From positions 1 to 7,254 of the forward strand of contig CAMVBP010000103.1 of the NCBI GenBank assembly GCA_947165795.1: a stretch of DNA of 7,254 bases, in the 5' to 3' direction. Shown piece by piece: positions 1 through 6,371 of the stretch. Every line of letters starts with the position of its first letter. Within the stretch, counting starts at the first letter, position 1. Origin of the DNA: an uncultured Treponema sp. Lineage in GTDB: Bacteria; Spirochaetota; Spirochaetia; Treponematales; Treponemataceae. The notes under the pieces were generated by a model. It worked only from the letters and a program-made list of their open reading frames with translations, ran no database searches and was not told where the DNA came from. A program made the translations under genes and the position numbers.

Positions 1-1341
1 ATCTTCGTCTGACTTTGAATTTCCGTTTAAAAATTCATCAGTCAGTGGATTACAAGGTTCAAGTGTAATAAAAATATTAGAAACAGCATTCTCCCCTGCT
101 TCCACTGCAATTTCCCTTTTATGGCTTACAGAAATTATATTTCCGCATTTTTCTACATTGTTTCTTGGAAATGTTACTGTATTTCCAATTCCGGCTCCGG
201 CTCTTGGAAGTACATCTGTAATTGCCTTATCCGTAAAATCTTCTATATCTTCTATATTTTTTATAACTCCCGGAATACTCATCCAGGCACGTTCTGCACA
301 GGTTCTTACGGAAGGAACTTCATAAAGCTCATAAGGCTTTTCATGATTCTTACAAAGCTCTGAAGGACAATAATCTACAGGAATTCTTTTTTTAAGAAGC
401 TCTTCAGGTTCTTTTCCTGCTGCAACTAAAAGCGCCTGTTTTGTAAGATTTAAATCCGAAGAATATGGATAAGTCCAGCCGGACATATATCCACCAGAAA
501 GTCTTCCCGCAATTTCGCCGATCATAGGACCTTTTTTTGTATATTTAATATCTGCTTTTGCAACACCGCACGAAAGTCCAAGAGACTTGGCTCCAAGTGC
601 AAAAACCGAAATAAGTTCATCGTGAATTTTCTTTTCAAGCACAGCTGGCATTGTATGCCCTACTTCAATAAAATACGGAGGATATTTTATATGACGGATT
701 GCAAAACCGGTTATTGTAAAGCTTCCGTTATAAACAACAGCATCTATAGAATATTCCGGTCCTTCCATATATTCTTCTATAATTGCATTTTTAGTTCGTG
801 AACAGGAAACTGCAGCCTTTAAAGAAGATTCAAATTCATTTTCTGAACGAACCATTCTGCAGCCTCTTGCACCCATATTGTCTACAGGCTTAATTACAAA
901 AGGATAATTCATTACAGAAAGAACTTTTTTTAACACATCTTCGGTTTTATCTTCTATTGAAGCATTAAAAAATTTTGGTGAAGGAACTTCTGCGTCTTTA
1001 AAACACTGGCGCATTAAAGTTTTTACGCTCGCATTCAATGCCGCGTTATATGAATGAGCCGGAAGCTTCAGTTTTTCGCAGACATAACTTACACTTGCAG
1101 AAAAATCTGTACCGGCAGTAAAAACCGCAGCCAGACCGCCATTTTCGCTTTTAGAAAGAGTCTGCGCATATTTAAGGATTCCTTCCTTATCTTTTAAATC
1201 TATCTGACAGAATTCATCTGCATAAGGAATTGCAACTGCATTTTTATCTGCATCTACTACACAGGTTTTAAAACCAGCTTCTTTTGCACTCAAAATTGCA
1301 GGCTTTTGCATAAGTCCTGCACCCAAAATTAGACAATTCAT
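1..1341 (-). CDS. ATP-grasp domain protein (carbamoyl-phosphate-synthase-like ligase), 3' end cut off by the window
   Basis: 447 codons are open from the ATG at 1341 to the left edge with no stop, so the C-terminus is missing. ATP-grasp enzymes use ATP to make an acyl-phosphate and join a carboxylate to an amine or other nucleophile. An N-terminal Rossmann-like start (MNCLILGAGLM, then VVDADKNA) forms the pre-ATP-grasp domain. The ATP-binding lysine and glycine loop is seen as KPVDNMGARG at residues 151-160, followed by EEYMEGPEYS at 189-198. The metal-binding segment GEIAGRLSGG lies at 275-284, with E276 and R280 matching the usual acidic and arginine positions. The start is well supported: AGGAAGG lies 8 nt upstream, and the ATG directly follows the TAA of the preceding reading frame. 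It is the last visible gene of the minus-strand sugar operon and may add an amino acid or other amine to the product. The substrate cannot be read from the sequence. The protein probably acts in the cytoplasm, as no signal peptide is seen. Confidence 0.85.
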   Translation of the reverse strand, partial: MNCLILGAGLMQKPAILSAKEAGFKTCVVDADKNAVAIPYADEFCQIDLKDKEGILKYAQTLSKSENGGLAAVFTAGTDFSASVSYVCEKLKLPAHSYNAALNASVKTLMRQCFKDAEVPSPKFFNASIEDKTEDVLKKVLSVMNYPFVIKPVDNMGARGCRMVRSENEFESSLKAAVSCSRTKNAIIEEYMEGPEYSIDAVVYNGSFTITGFAIRHIKYPPYFIEVGHTMPAVLEKKIHDELISVFALGAKSLGLSCGVAKADIKYTKKGPMIGEIAGRLSGGYMSGWTYPYSSDLNLTKQALLVAAGKEPEELLKKRIPVDYCPSELCKNHEKPYELYEVPSVRTCAERAWMSIPGVIKNIEDIEDFTDKAITDVLPRAGAGIGNTVTFPRNNVEKCGNIISVSHKREIAVEAGENAVSNIFITLEPCNPLTDEFLNGNSKSDED

Positions 1342-1674
1342 TTATAAAACCTTCCTGCAGTAAATTTCCATAGTATCGCCGAGTTTTAATAATCTGCTCT
1401 TTTTTTCGGTCAAAATCCATTTTGCACTTCCAGGTTTAGCACCGCATTTTTGAATTGAAGGAAAGCGTTCTGGATGATGGCCTGTAGAAATAATTTTTTC
1501 TATTCTGAATCCAAACTTTTTTAATATGGCTTCAGCATGAGACGGTTCCCAGATTGTATAATGATCAGTCGGACTGTTTTTATAAAATGCATCTTTATCC
1601 GATTTTGCAGAAATTCCTTCGCCGCTTGGAGTTGAAAAAGCAAAAATGCCGTCTAATTTAACAAGCGAATATAC
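1342..1674 (-). pseudogene. Cut-off C-terminal third of the methyltransferase domain, downstream of an in-frame TAA
   Basis: These are codons 715-824 of the fused gene, in the same frame and open until a TAA at 1342-1344. The translation continues the methyltransferase fold without a break: VYSLVK, then GIFAFSTPSGEG (the usual strand 5 and following loop of Methyltransf_23-like enzymes), DHYTIWEPSHAEAILKKFGF, and a final strand near GDTMEIYCRK. No frameshift is needed. Only codon 714 (TAA) separates it from the 713-codon upstream part, and a single A-to-T change in an AAA lysine codon would explain the stop. No ATG, GTG or TTG lies in frame near the beginning of this piece, and it has no ribosome binding site, so separate translation is unlikely. 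Alternatives are a sequencing or assembly error, or stop readthrough. The remainder does not look eroded, so the lesion is recent or artefactual. Confidence 0.75.
1350..1356 (-). promoter_or_regulatory. Strong Shine-Dalgarno of the ATP-grasp gene
   Basis: AGGAAGG on the minus strand lies 8 nt before the ATG at 1341. It sits inside the last codons of the preceding frame. It should allow independent initiation on the ATP-grasp gene even though ribosomes on the upstream gene are expected to leave at the early TAA at 1675-1677. Confidence 0.65.
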
Positions 1675-3816
1675 TTAATTAAGAACTTCTTCCAGATTTT
1701 TAAAATGTTCAATTACATACCACATGGAAACAAAATCAAACTGTTCAAGGCCAAATTCTTCCATAGTATTTATATCCGGGAAATTTGAACAGGCAGCAGG
1801 AATCTTTAATTCATTCTGAACATAATCTACAGCATCTGAAGAAATATCTGTTCCAAAGCACGAAAGTCCTGAATCGTTTGCGGCACTTAAAAATGGTCCG
1901 TATGCGCAACCAATATCAAGAAGTGTTTTATCAGAAAAATCGCCCTTAAGACTCTTTATAACAGAAAGACGTCTTTTTCCCTGCGCTTTTATAGATTCAA
2001 AATCTTCCTTGTATGTTTTTCCATATTGATTTTTATATTCTTCAAAGAAATATGCTTTATGATAATCTCTTCCGCCATCAATTGAAAAAGACATATAAGC
2101 TATTCCGCAATTCTGACAGCGTCTGTAAGTTCTTGTTTCGTTTCGCGAAATAACTTCATCAGGGAAAGTCTGTTTTTTACCGCAGACAGGACATAATATT
2201 TTTTCACCTTTCGAAAGCGTTTTAAGAAAATCTTCAAGAATTACAGGATTTTCCTTGTTTTCCTTAAAGAATGATTTTTTATCAAATTCACTCTGCTCAA
2301 AATTTAAGGCAAGCTTTAAGGAATCTTCATTAACCGATTTTTCTATAAACGGGAATGAATATTTTTTTGCCAGCTGAACATGAAGTTTAGAAGTCGGCAA
2401 AAGAATTACAGAACAGCCTGCATACATTGCTTCAAATGCGGTAAGACCGTAATGTGTAAGTACAAGATCGTATTCAAAAACTTTTTCCCTTAGATTTTCA
2501 ATTTCTTCTACAAATTCAATTTTGTCTCCTCCCGAATAAGAAACATATGAATTATCTGAATTATTATAAACGGCTGTAATCATTGCTTCGGGATAACAGC
2601 TGGAAACTGCTTTTACTGCCGGGATTGTAAGTTTTGCAGGATCTTCTCCGCCAAGACAAACAAGAATTTTTTCATAAGTATTTTTTTCGTTTTGATTTTC
2701 GCGGACATTCAGAGGTTTTGTAATAAAATCAGGCTCTATTTTATTTACAATTCTTTTCTTAATTGAAGGAATAATATCTAAAAGATAATCACAATAATCT
2801 GAATAATCAGAACCTTCATCTATAGAAATTAATGAATTGCAGTTAGAAAAGCTTTCTATCTGATTTTTTGTAAGTTCAAAGGTATCGGTAATAATTACAG
2901 GAGAAAGAGTTTCGTCAGGAAGTTTATCTATAACATTGGTTTCTTCGAGCCCGTTACTTATTGCATCTGAAACAAGCTTTACAGTTCCTTCAAGGCTTGC
3001 ATCCTGTGGAATGTAAATAAAATAGTTATTTTCTCTTGCAATAGAAAGGCAGCGTCTAAGATGGCCTGTTCCCCTTCCTTTTATTACAGACGGAACAAGT
3101 ATTACCGGATGCTTTACGCAAGAAGAATCTACTGCTTCGAGTATCTGCTGGCATGTATAAGGCTCGCCGTTATTCAAGCCAAGATAATTTACAACAGAAA
3201 TTGCCCGCAGATAATCTGAATATGTATCTATTGTCGTTCTGCAATTGCAGGCTTTTGCTTTATAACGTCTGGGAGCATCCTCAAATATACACTTATATTT
3301 TTCCTGGTGATTATAAAGTGCCGGGCCTACATGCTCCAAATCATACGGATCGGAGGTTTCTTTGGCAGATTGAATAAGCGACTGAGCAGAAAAAACTTCA
3401 ATTCCGCTTCCATGCGGCAAACCTTTAAAAGTAAAATAATCACATTTTTGAGTTTTATTGATTTTTTCAAATTCTTCAACGCTTTCAATTGCAGCTTCAT
3501 AAAATAAAAAAGGATTATCTGCTGTTGCACGAATAACTGTTTTAGAATCAAGGGTATTTAAAAGAGAGGTAAAACGTTCAAGCACATTTTCGAGGCTTCC
3601 TGCATAGCATTCAAAGCCCTGTTCACGGCAGATTGGAGCAAGTTTTTCAAAAGAATCCATATCGGTTGCAACAAAATAACGTTCTGCAGGAACCTTATGC
3701 ATTGCGTTAAGGGTCCACGCAAGTACAGTTTTTCCTCCAAGCTCCAATAAAGCTTTTTGAGAAAGCCTTGTAGAAGATAAACGGCATTGAACAATTACAA
3801 CTCTTTTATTTTTCAT
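1675..3816 (-). CDS. Trifunctional sugar-modifying fusion: SpsF-like cytidylyltransferase, PseG/SpsG-like domain and truncated SAM methyltransferase
   Basis: The readable product is 713 aa; the full in-frame gene would be 824 aa. Domain 1 (about 1-230) resembles SpsF/NeuA CTP:sugar cytidylyltransferases: VQCRLSSTRLSQK at 9-21 matches the nucleotide loop, with IRATADNPF at 95-103 and RTTIDTYSDY at 193-202. Domain 2 (about 236-536) resembles PseG/SpsG: GTGHLRRCLSIA at 249-260 carries H252, the position of the catalytic His in PseG, and LGGEDPAKLT at 388-397 and HYGLTAFEAMYAG at 455-467 complete the GT-B pattern. Domain 3 (from about 539) starts with a zinc ribbon (C542, C545, C567, C570), then SAM motif LLDIGCAYG at 632-640 and VIEHF at 701-705. 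It stops before strand 5, so methyltransferase activity is doubtful. The start overlaps the preceding gene by 11 bp behind a G-rich ribosome site. Inferred role: making and processing a CMP-activated sugar for a glycan. The fusion assignment is firm; exact substrates are unknown. Confidence 0.85.
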   Translation of the reverse strand: MKNKRVVIVQCRLSSTRLSQKALLELGGKTVLAWTLNAMHKVPAERYFVATDMDSFEKLAPICREQGFECYAGSLENVLERFTSLLNTLDSKTVIRATADNPFLFYEAAIESVEEFEKINKTQKCDYFTFKGLPHGSGIEVFSAQSLIQSAKETSDPYDLEHVGPALYNHQEKYKCIFEDAPRRYKAKACNCRTTIDTYSDYLRAISVVNYLGLNNGEPYTCQQILEAVDSSCVKHPVILVPSVIKGRGTGHLRRCLSIARENNYFIYIPQDASLEGTVKLVSDAISNGLEETNVIDKLPDETLSPVIITDTFELTKNQIESFSNCNSLISIDEGSDYSDYCDYLLDIIPSIKKRIVNKIEPDFITKPLNVRENQNEKNTYEKILVCLGGEDPAKLTIPAVKAVSSCYPEAMITAVYNNSDNSYVSYSGGDKIEFVEEIENLREKVFEYDLVLTHYGLTAFEAMYAGCSVILLPTSKLHVQLAKKYSFPFIEKSVNEDSLKLALNFEQSEFDKKSFFKENKENPVILEDFLKTLSKGEKILCPVCGKKQTFPDEVISRNETRTYRRCQNCGIAYMSFSIDGGRDYHKAYFFEEYKNQYGKTYKEDFESIKAQGKRRLSVIKSLKGDFSDKTLLDIGCAYGPFLSAANDSGLSCFGTDISSDAVDYVQNELKIPAACSNFPDINTMEEFGLEQFDFVSMWYVIEHFKNLEEVLN

Positions 3817-4771
3817 AAGTTACCCCCCACTCTGATAAAAGAAGAGTTAAATCCTTTTTAAAACGATATTTATTTTTTTGAACCCACTTTCTTGCCTCGT
3901 TAAACTGTCTTTTTGCTTCCATAATTCCACATGATGAATGATTCAAAAATACAAAAAATGAAGATTTTTTAATTATTCCGGTTTCCATTTTGAGTTTTGG
4001 AAGTTCATTTTTTAAGTAATATCTGATGTAATCCAGATTCACAGTTTTATCAGGAACAGAAAAATCAGAAAGATAAGTAAACTGAAGGGTTGTAGAAAAC
4101 AAAGTTTCTTCGCCCCATAACCAGGACCGTATTGATAAATCCAAATTCTGCCAGTACGGAGATTTTATGGTCCAGTCATAACCTCCAAGAGAAATAAATT
4201 TCTTACGGTTATATAAAGCAATAAAATCAGGAGGATAAATTGTTTTCATTCCGTCTGTTACAGTTGAAGATTCATTAATTGCAAACTTTTTTCCGTCATT
4301 TCCTGGCGTAAAAATTCCATATGCGGGATTTTTGCTGGAATCTAAAAGCCGCGGAACAATACAATAGGCATTTGCCTTAATTAAGCGTTCAGCAAGATTC
4401 GAAGGTAAAAGATTTTTAGAAAACTGAATTGTATCCCTTAAAACCAGAACATAAGTTGAATCGACTTCGCTCATGGCTAAATTAATAAGCTGACCTTCAG
4501 AAGATTCTTCCAGCGGAATTAAAAATTTAATTAGCGGATATTTTTTAGATAAATCTTCAATATTTGCATTTTCCCTGTTATGTTCAATGGAAACTATTGA
4601 ACGGAAATTACACTGAATGAGGCTGTCGAAAATCTGCGGTTTAAGAAGATTCGACATTGTATTTAAGAGAATTACAGAAACATCAAGGGTGGAACTATCG
4701 TTATTTACGAGTCCGCCAAGAATATTCATTTTTATCTGATGTTCATTAAAAGTTAAAGGTATAGTATTCAT
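3806..4771 (-). CDS. GT2-like (GT-A fold) glycosyltransferase
   Basis: The protein is 321 aa and probably cytoplasmic, with no signal peptide or membrane segment. Such enzymes transfer a sugar from a nucleotide-sugar to an acceptor. A first strand VSVILLN is at 31-37. The stretch from S91 to T114 (SEGQLINLAM, then STYVLVLRDT) follows the usual GT2 order of nucleotide-binding helix, strand and DxD position. GGYDW at 196-200 and YWQNLDLSIRSWLWGEE at 206-222 look like the acceptor-side motif of this fold. The metal-binding DxD is not canonical: only D113 is present in LRDT, so metal use or activity may differ. I chose the ATG at 4771 because AGGG lies 6 nt upstream and the 26-bp overlap with the preceding gene suggests translational coupling. 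A second ATG at 4729 (M15) would remove the overlap but has no clear ribosome site. It sits between a SPASM protein and a sugar-activation fusion, which fits a glycan pathway. Donor and acceptor are unknown. Confidence 0.7.
   Translation of the reverse strand: MNTIPLTFNEHQIKMNILGGLVNNDSSTLDVSVILLNTMSNLLKPQIFDSLIQCNFRSIVSIEHNRENANIEDLSKKYPLIKFLIPLEESSEGQLINLAMSEVDSTYVLVLRDTIQFSKNLLPSNLAERLIKANAYCIVPRLLDSSKNPAYGIFTPGNDGKKFAINESSTVTDGMKTIYPPDFIALYNRKKFISLGGYDWTIKSPYWQNLDLSIRSWLWGEETLFSTTLQFTYLSDFSVPDKTVNLDYIRYYLKNELPKLKMETGIIKKSSFFVFLNHSSCGIMEAKRQFNEARKWVQKNKYRFKKDLTLLLSEWGVTYEK
3823..3828 (-). promoter_or_regulatory. G-tract ribosome binding site of the fused sugar gene
   Basis: Six consecutive G on the minus strand (within GTGGGGGGTAAC) lie 6 nt before the ATG at 3816 and can serve as the Shine-Dalgarno. 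The same bases encode E-W-G-V near the C-terminus of the upstream glycosyltransferase, so a slip in the tract would affect both genes. Confidence 0.5.
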
Positions 4772-6278
4772 CGCAATCCCTGCATTTTTTACAATAATTT
4801 CCGTTTATATGCTGCAAAACAAAATCGTCAAACTTTTTCCATACAGATTCCAGAGAATCTGCAAAAACATTTCCTGCAATTTCAGAAAAAACACAGCTGT
4901 GACACATAGGAACATCGCCGTTAATCAAAATATTCATATCGCGTCTTATGTGCCAGCAAACATTTCTTTCCAACGGCGACAAATCGGCAACTTTATATTG
5001 AGGAAGAAGCCCTGCGTAATCATCATATTTTTGAATGATTAATTTTCCGCTGTTATTTTCATTCCAGTAACGGAAGAATTTTTCGAGTTCATCTTCATTC
5101 TGCTGCATTCGCACAAACTGAGGATAAATGCCGCCCGCAACATTCTTTAAAAGAAGATTCAAGGTGCCAACCGCAGTTTCAAAATCATTTTCGCCGCTTT
5201 CTGGATGAATTGTTTTGTAAACTTCCTTTGAAAAACTGTCGAGTTTTACGGCAATCATAATCTTTTCAAAATAATTTTTCTTTGAAGGATATTTTTGATA
5301 AAGCTGACCGATTTTTTCTGCAGTTTCCTGATTTATTTTTAACCCGTCAGTTTCTATAAATACGCAAAGTCCTTCATATTTAATAATTTCTTCTATAATT
5401 TCTATTATCTGAGGATGATAAAAAGCTTCGCCAAATGCACTCAAGCTTACAACCGCATTTCCGCTGAATTCTGCAATTTCCTGTACAAGTTTTTTAATTG
5501 CATCGAATTCCATAAAAGAACATTTTTCTTTTATCGGAAAATCAGAAAATTTCGCTTTATATTCATTATAATATGGAGAATAAAGTGATTTTTCTTCGTA
5601 AGAACAGATCTGAAGGCTGTAAAATCCCGGAACTGTTTTCAAAATTGAAGGAAAAACTGATGCTTTTTCTGCAATTTCATCTGCGTCCATTTCGCCTTCT
5701 GCTTTTGAAACAACTTTTTCATAAAGCTCTTTACATGCAATAAAATTTTCTTTTTTTTCTGTACAGAAACTGAATCTTAAAAGTCTCCAGTCTGACTGCG
5801 CAAGAACAGTTTCTACTTCAAAAGAATTAATGTCTTTTTTAATAAGTTCATACAGAAAATTTCTTGCAAGTGGAGAATTATCTTCTTCTTTTTCTCCCTG
5901 ATTTTTAAGCATACCGATAAGAATCTTTAATGTTCCGTTGTCAATGATTTCCGGAGCAAAACCGTAAGGATAACCATCAGAAAAAGTATATTCAGCCTTA
6001 AATTCTATATTATTTTCTATTAATTTCTTTGTAATGGCTAAATTTGTAAATGGAACGTCATTAAAAGAAATTACAGCATAATCTGCACTATTTTTTACAC
6101 AAATATCATACATTTCTTCTAATGCAGACAAAACAGAGCGTTTTTCTGAAACTGTAAAAATGTCCATTTCAAGTTTTTTTGCCCATTCATAAGACAAATC
6201 TACCGCAGATTTTCCATCAAATACTTTTTGAGGCGCATAAATTGATTCAGATTCTATAAAAATAATTATCCCTTTCAT
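4746..6278 (-). CDS. Spiro-SPASM-like protein: nucleotidyltransferase-like N-terminus, radical-SAM-like core without the CxxxCxxC motif, SPASM tail
   Basis: The product is 510 aa from the ATG at 6278; a TTG at 6281 is a weaker option, and a TGA just before it rules out a longer frame. Residues 1 to about 180 look like a nucleotidyltransferase-type domain: ADYAVISFNDVPF near 65-77, YPYGFAPEII near 103-112, and DINSFEVETVL near 149-159. Residues of about 215-430 follow the radical-SAM/SPASM layout: SFMEFDAIKKLVQEIAEF, then VSLSAFGEAFYHPQI and FIETDGL near 307-313. Where CxxxCxxC should bind the catalytic 4Fe-4S cluster there is ICSYEEKSLYSPYY, with a single cysteine (C225). The SPASM cysteines are intact at 441, 459, 462, 496, 499 and 502. 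Radical-SAM chemistry is therefore unlikely. From memory, this matches a spirochaete-restricted family named spiro-SPASM, of unknown function. It is first in the operon, directly before a glycosyltransferase, suggesting a role in sugar handling or acceptor recognition. Confidence 0.75.
   Translation of the reverse strand: MKGIIIFIESESIYAPQKVFDGKSAVDLSYEWAKKLEMDIFTVSEKRSVLSALEEMYDICVKNSADYAVISFNDVPFTNLAITKKLIENNIEFKAEYTFSDGYPYGFAPEIIDNGTLKILIGMLKNQGEKEEDNSPLARNFLYELIKKDINSFEVETVLAQSDWRLLRFSFCTEKKENFIACKELYEKVVSKAEGEMDADEIAEKASVFPSILKTVPGFYSLQICSYEEKSLYSPYYNEYKAKFSDFPIKEKCSFMEFDAIKKLVQEIAEFSGNAVVSLSAFGEAFYHPQIIEIIEEIIKYEGLCVFIETDGLKINQETAEKIGQLYQKYPSKKNYFEKIMIAVKLDSFSKEVYKTIHPESGENDFETAVGTLNLLLKNVAGGIYPQFVRMQQNEDELEKFFRYWNENNSGKLIIQKYDDYAGLLPQYKVADLSPLERNVCWHIRRDMNILINGDVPMCHSCVFSEIAGNVFADSLESVWKKFDDFVLQHINGNYCKKCRDCDEYYTFNF
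4778..4783 (-). promoter_or_regulatory. Ribosome binding site deciding the start of the GT2-like gene
   Basis: GCAGGG on the minus strand, 6 nt before the ATG at 4771 and inside the end of the preceding gene. It favours the upstream start over the internal ATG at 4729, which has only A-rich sequence before it. Confidence 0.45.
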
Positions 6279-6289
6279 CAATCAGTTTA

Positions 6290-6319
6290 TCGGCAATCCA
6301 TTGAATAAGTTAATAAAAT
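6290..6319 (+). promoter_or_regulatory. Possible sigma-70-type promoter for xseA
   Basis: TCGGCA (6290-6295, 4 of 6) and TAAAAT (6314-6319, 5 of 6) are spaced by 18 nt. Transcription would begin near 6326, giving a leader of about 45 nt that includes the hairpin and the mini-ORF. This is a pattern match only. Confidence 0.25.
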
Positions 6320-6326
6320 AAAGTAA

Positions 6327-6355
6327 GTTTTAGATGAAGCTTTCGACTCTCGCAA
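6327..6355 (-). promoter_or_regulatory. Possible sigma-70-type promoter for the minus-strand operon
   Basis: TTGCGA (6355-6350) and TAAAAC (6332-6327) are separated by 17 nt, each matching 4 of 6 consensus bases. Transcription would start about 40 nt before the ATG at 6278. The match is weak in such A+T-rich DNA, but this is the only non-coding stretch upstream of the operon. Confidence 0.25.
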
Positions 6356-6360
6356 AGCTT
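6337..6360. repeat. Inverted repeat (hairpin) in the divergent spacer
   Basis: AAGCTTT (6337-6343) and AAAGCTT (6354-6360) are perfect inverted copies around a 10-nt loop; two further C-G pairs can form inside if one C is bulged. It lies just before the xseA ribosome site and, on the other strand, over the possible operon promoter. It could be a leader hairpin or an operator. No T-run follows directly on either strand, so it is not a convincing terminator. Confidence 0.5.
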
Positions 6361-6362
6361 CT

Positions 6363-6369
6363 GGTGGGA
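6363..6369 (+). promoter_or_regulatory. Ribosome binding site of xseA
   Basis: GGTGGGA ends 2 nt before the ATG at 6372. The spacing is short, but it is the only purine-rich G block near the start and it agrees with the start position set by homology. Confidence 0.5.
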
Positions 6370-6371
6370 AA

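Noticed and set aside
121..363. Plus-strand 80-codon frame
   Set aside because: It is antisense to the ATP-grasp gene, whose protein motifs are clear; composition is Tyr/Phe/Ile-rich shadow sequence with no ribosome site.
1674..1683. Perfect 10-bp palindrome CTTAATTAAG over the internal stop
   Set aside because: Considered as a regulatory or recoding signal, but a short A+T palindrome is expected by chance in this composition and no stem-loop or recoding element follows.
3153..3507. Two plus-strand frames (3153-3377 and 3307-3507)
   Set aside because: Both are antisense to the SpsF-like domain and resemble no family.
3327..3794. Two minus-strand frames (3327-3551 and 3558-3794)
   Set aside because: They are alternate frames inside the cytidylyltransferase domain, which has well-conserved motifs in the main frame.
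4809..5042. Plus-strand 77-codon frame
   Set aside because: Antisense to the SPASM cysteine region of the minus-strand gene.
6337..6360. Intrinsic terminator
   Set aside because: The stem is short and A+T-rich and no T-run follows directly on either strand; the flanking genes diverge, so a terminator is not expected here.
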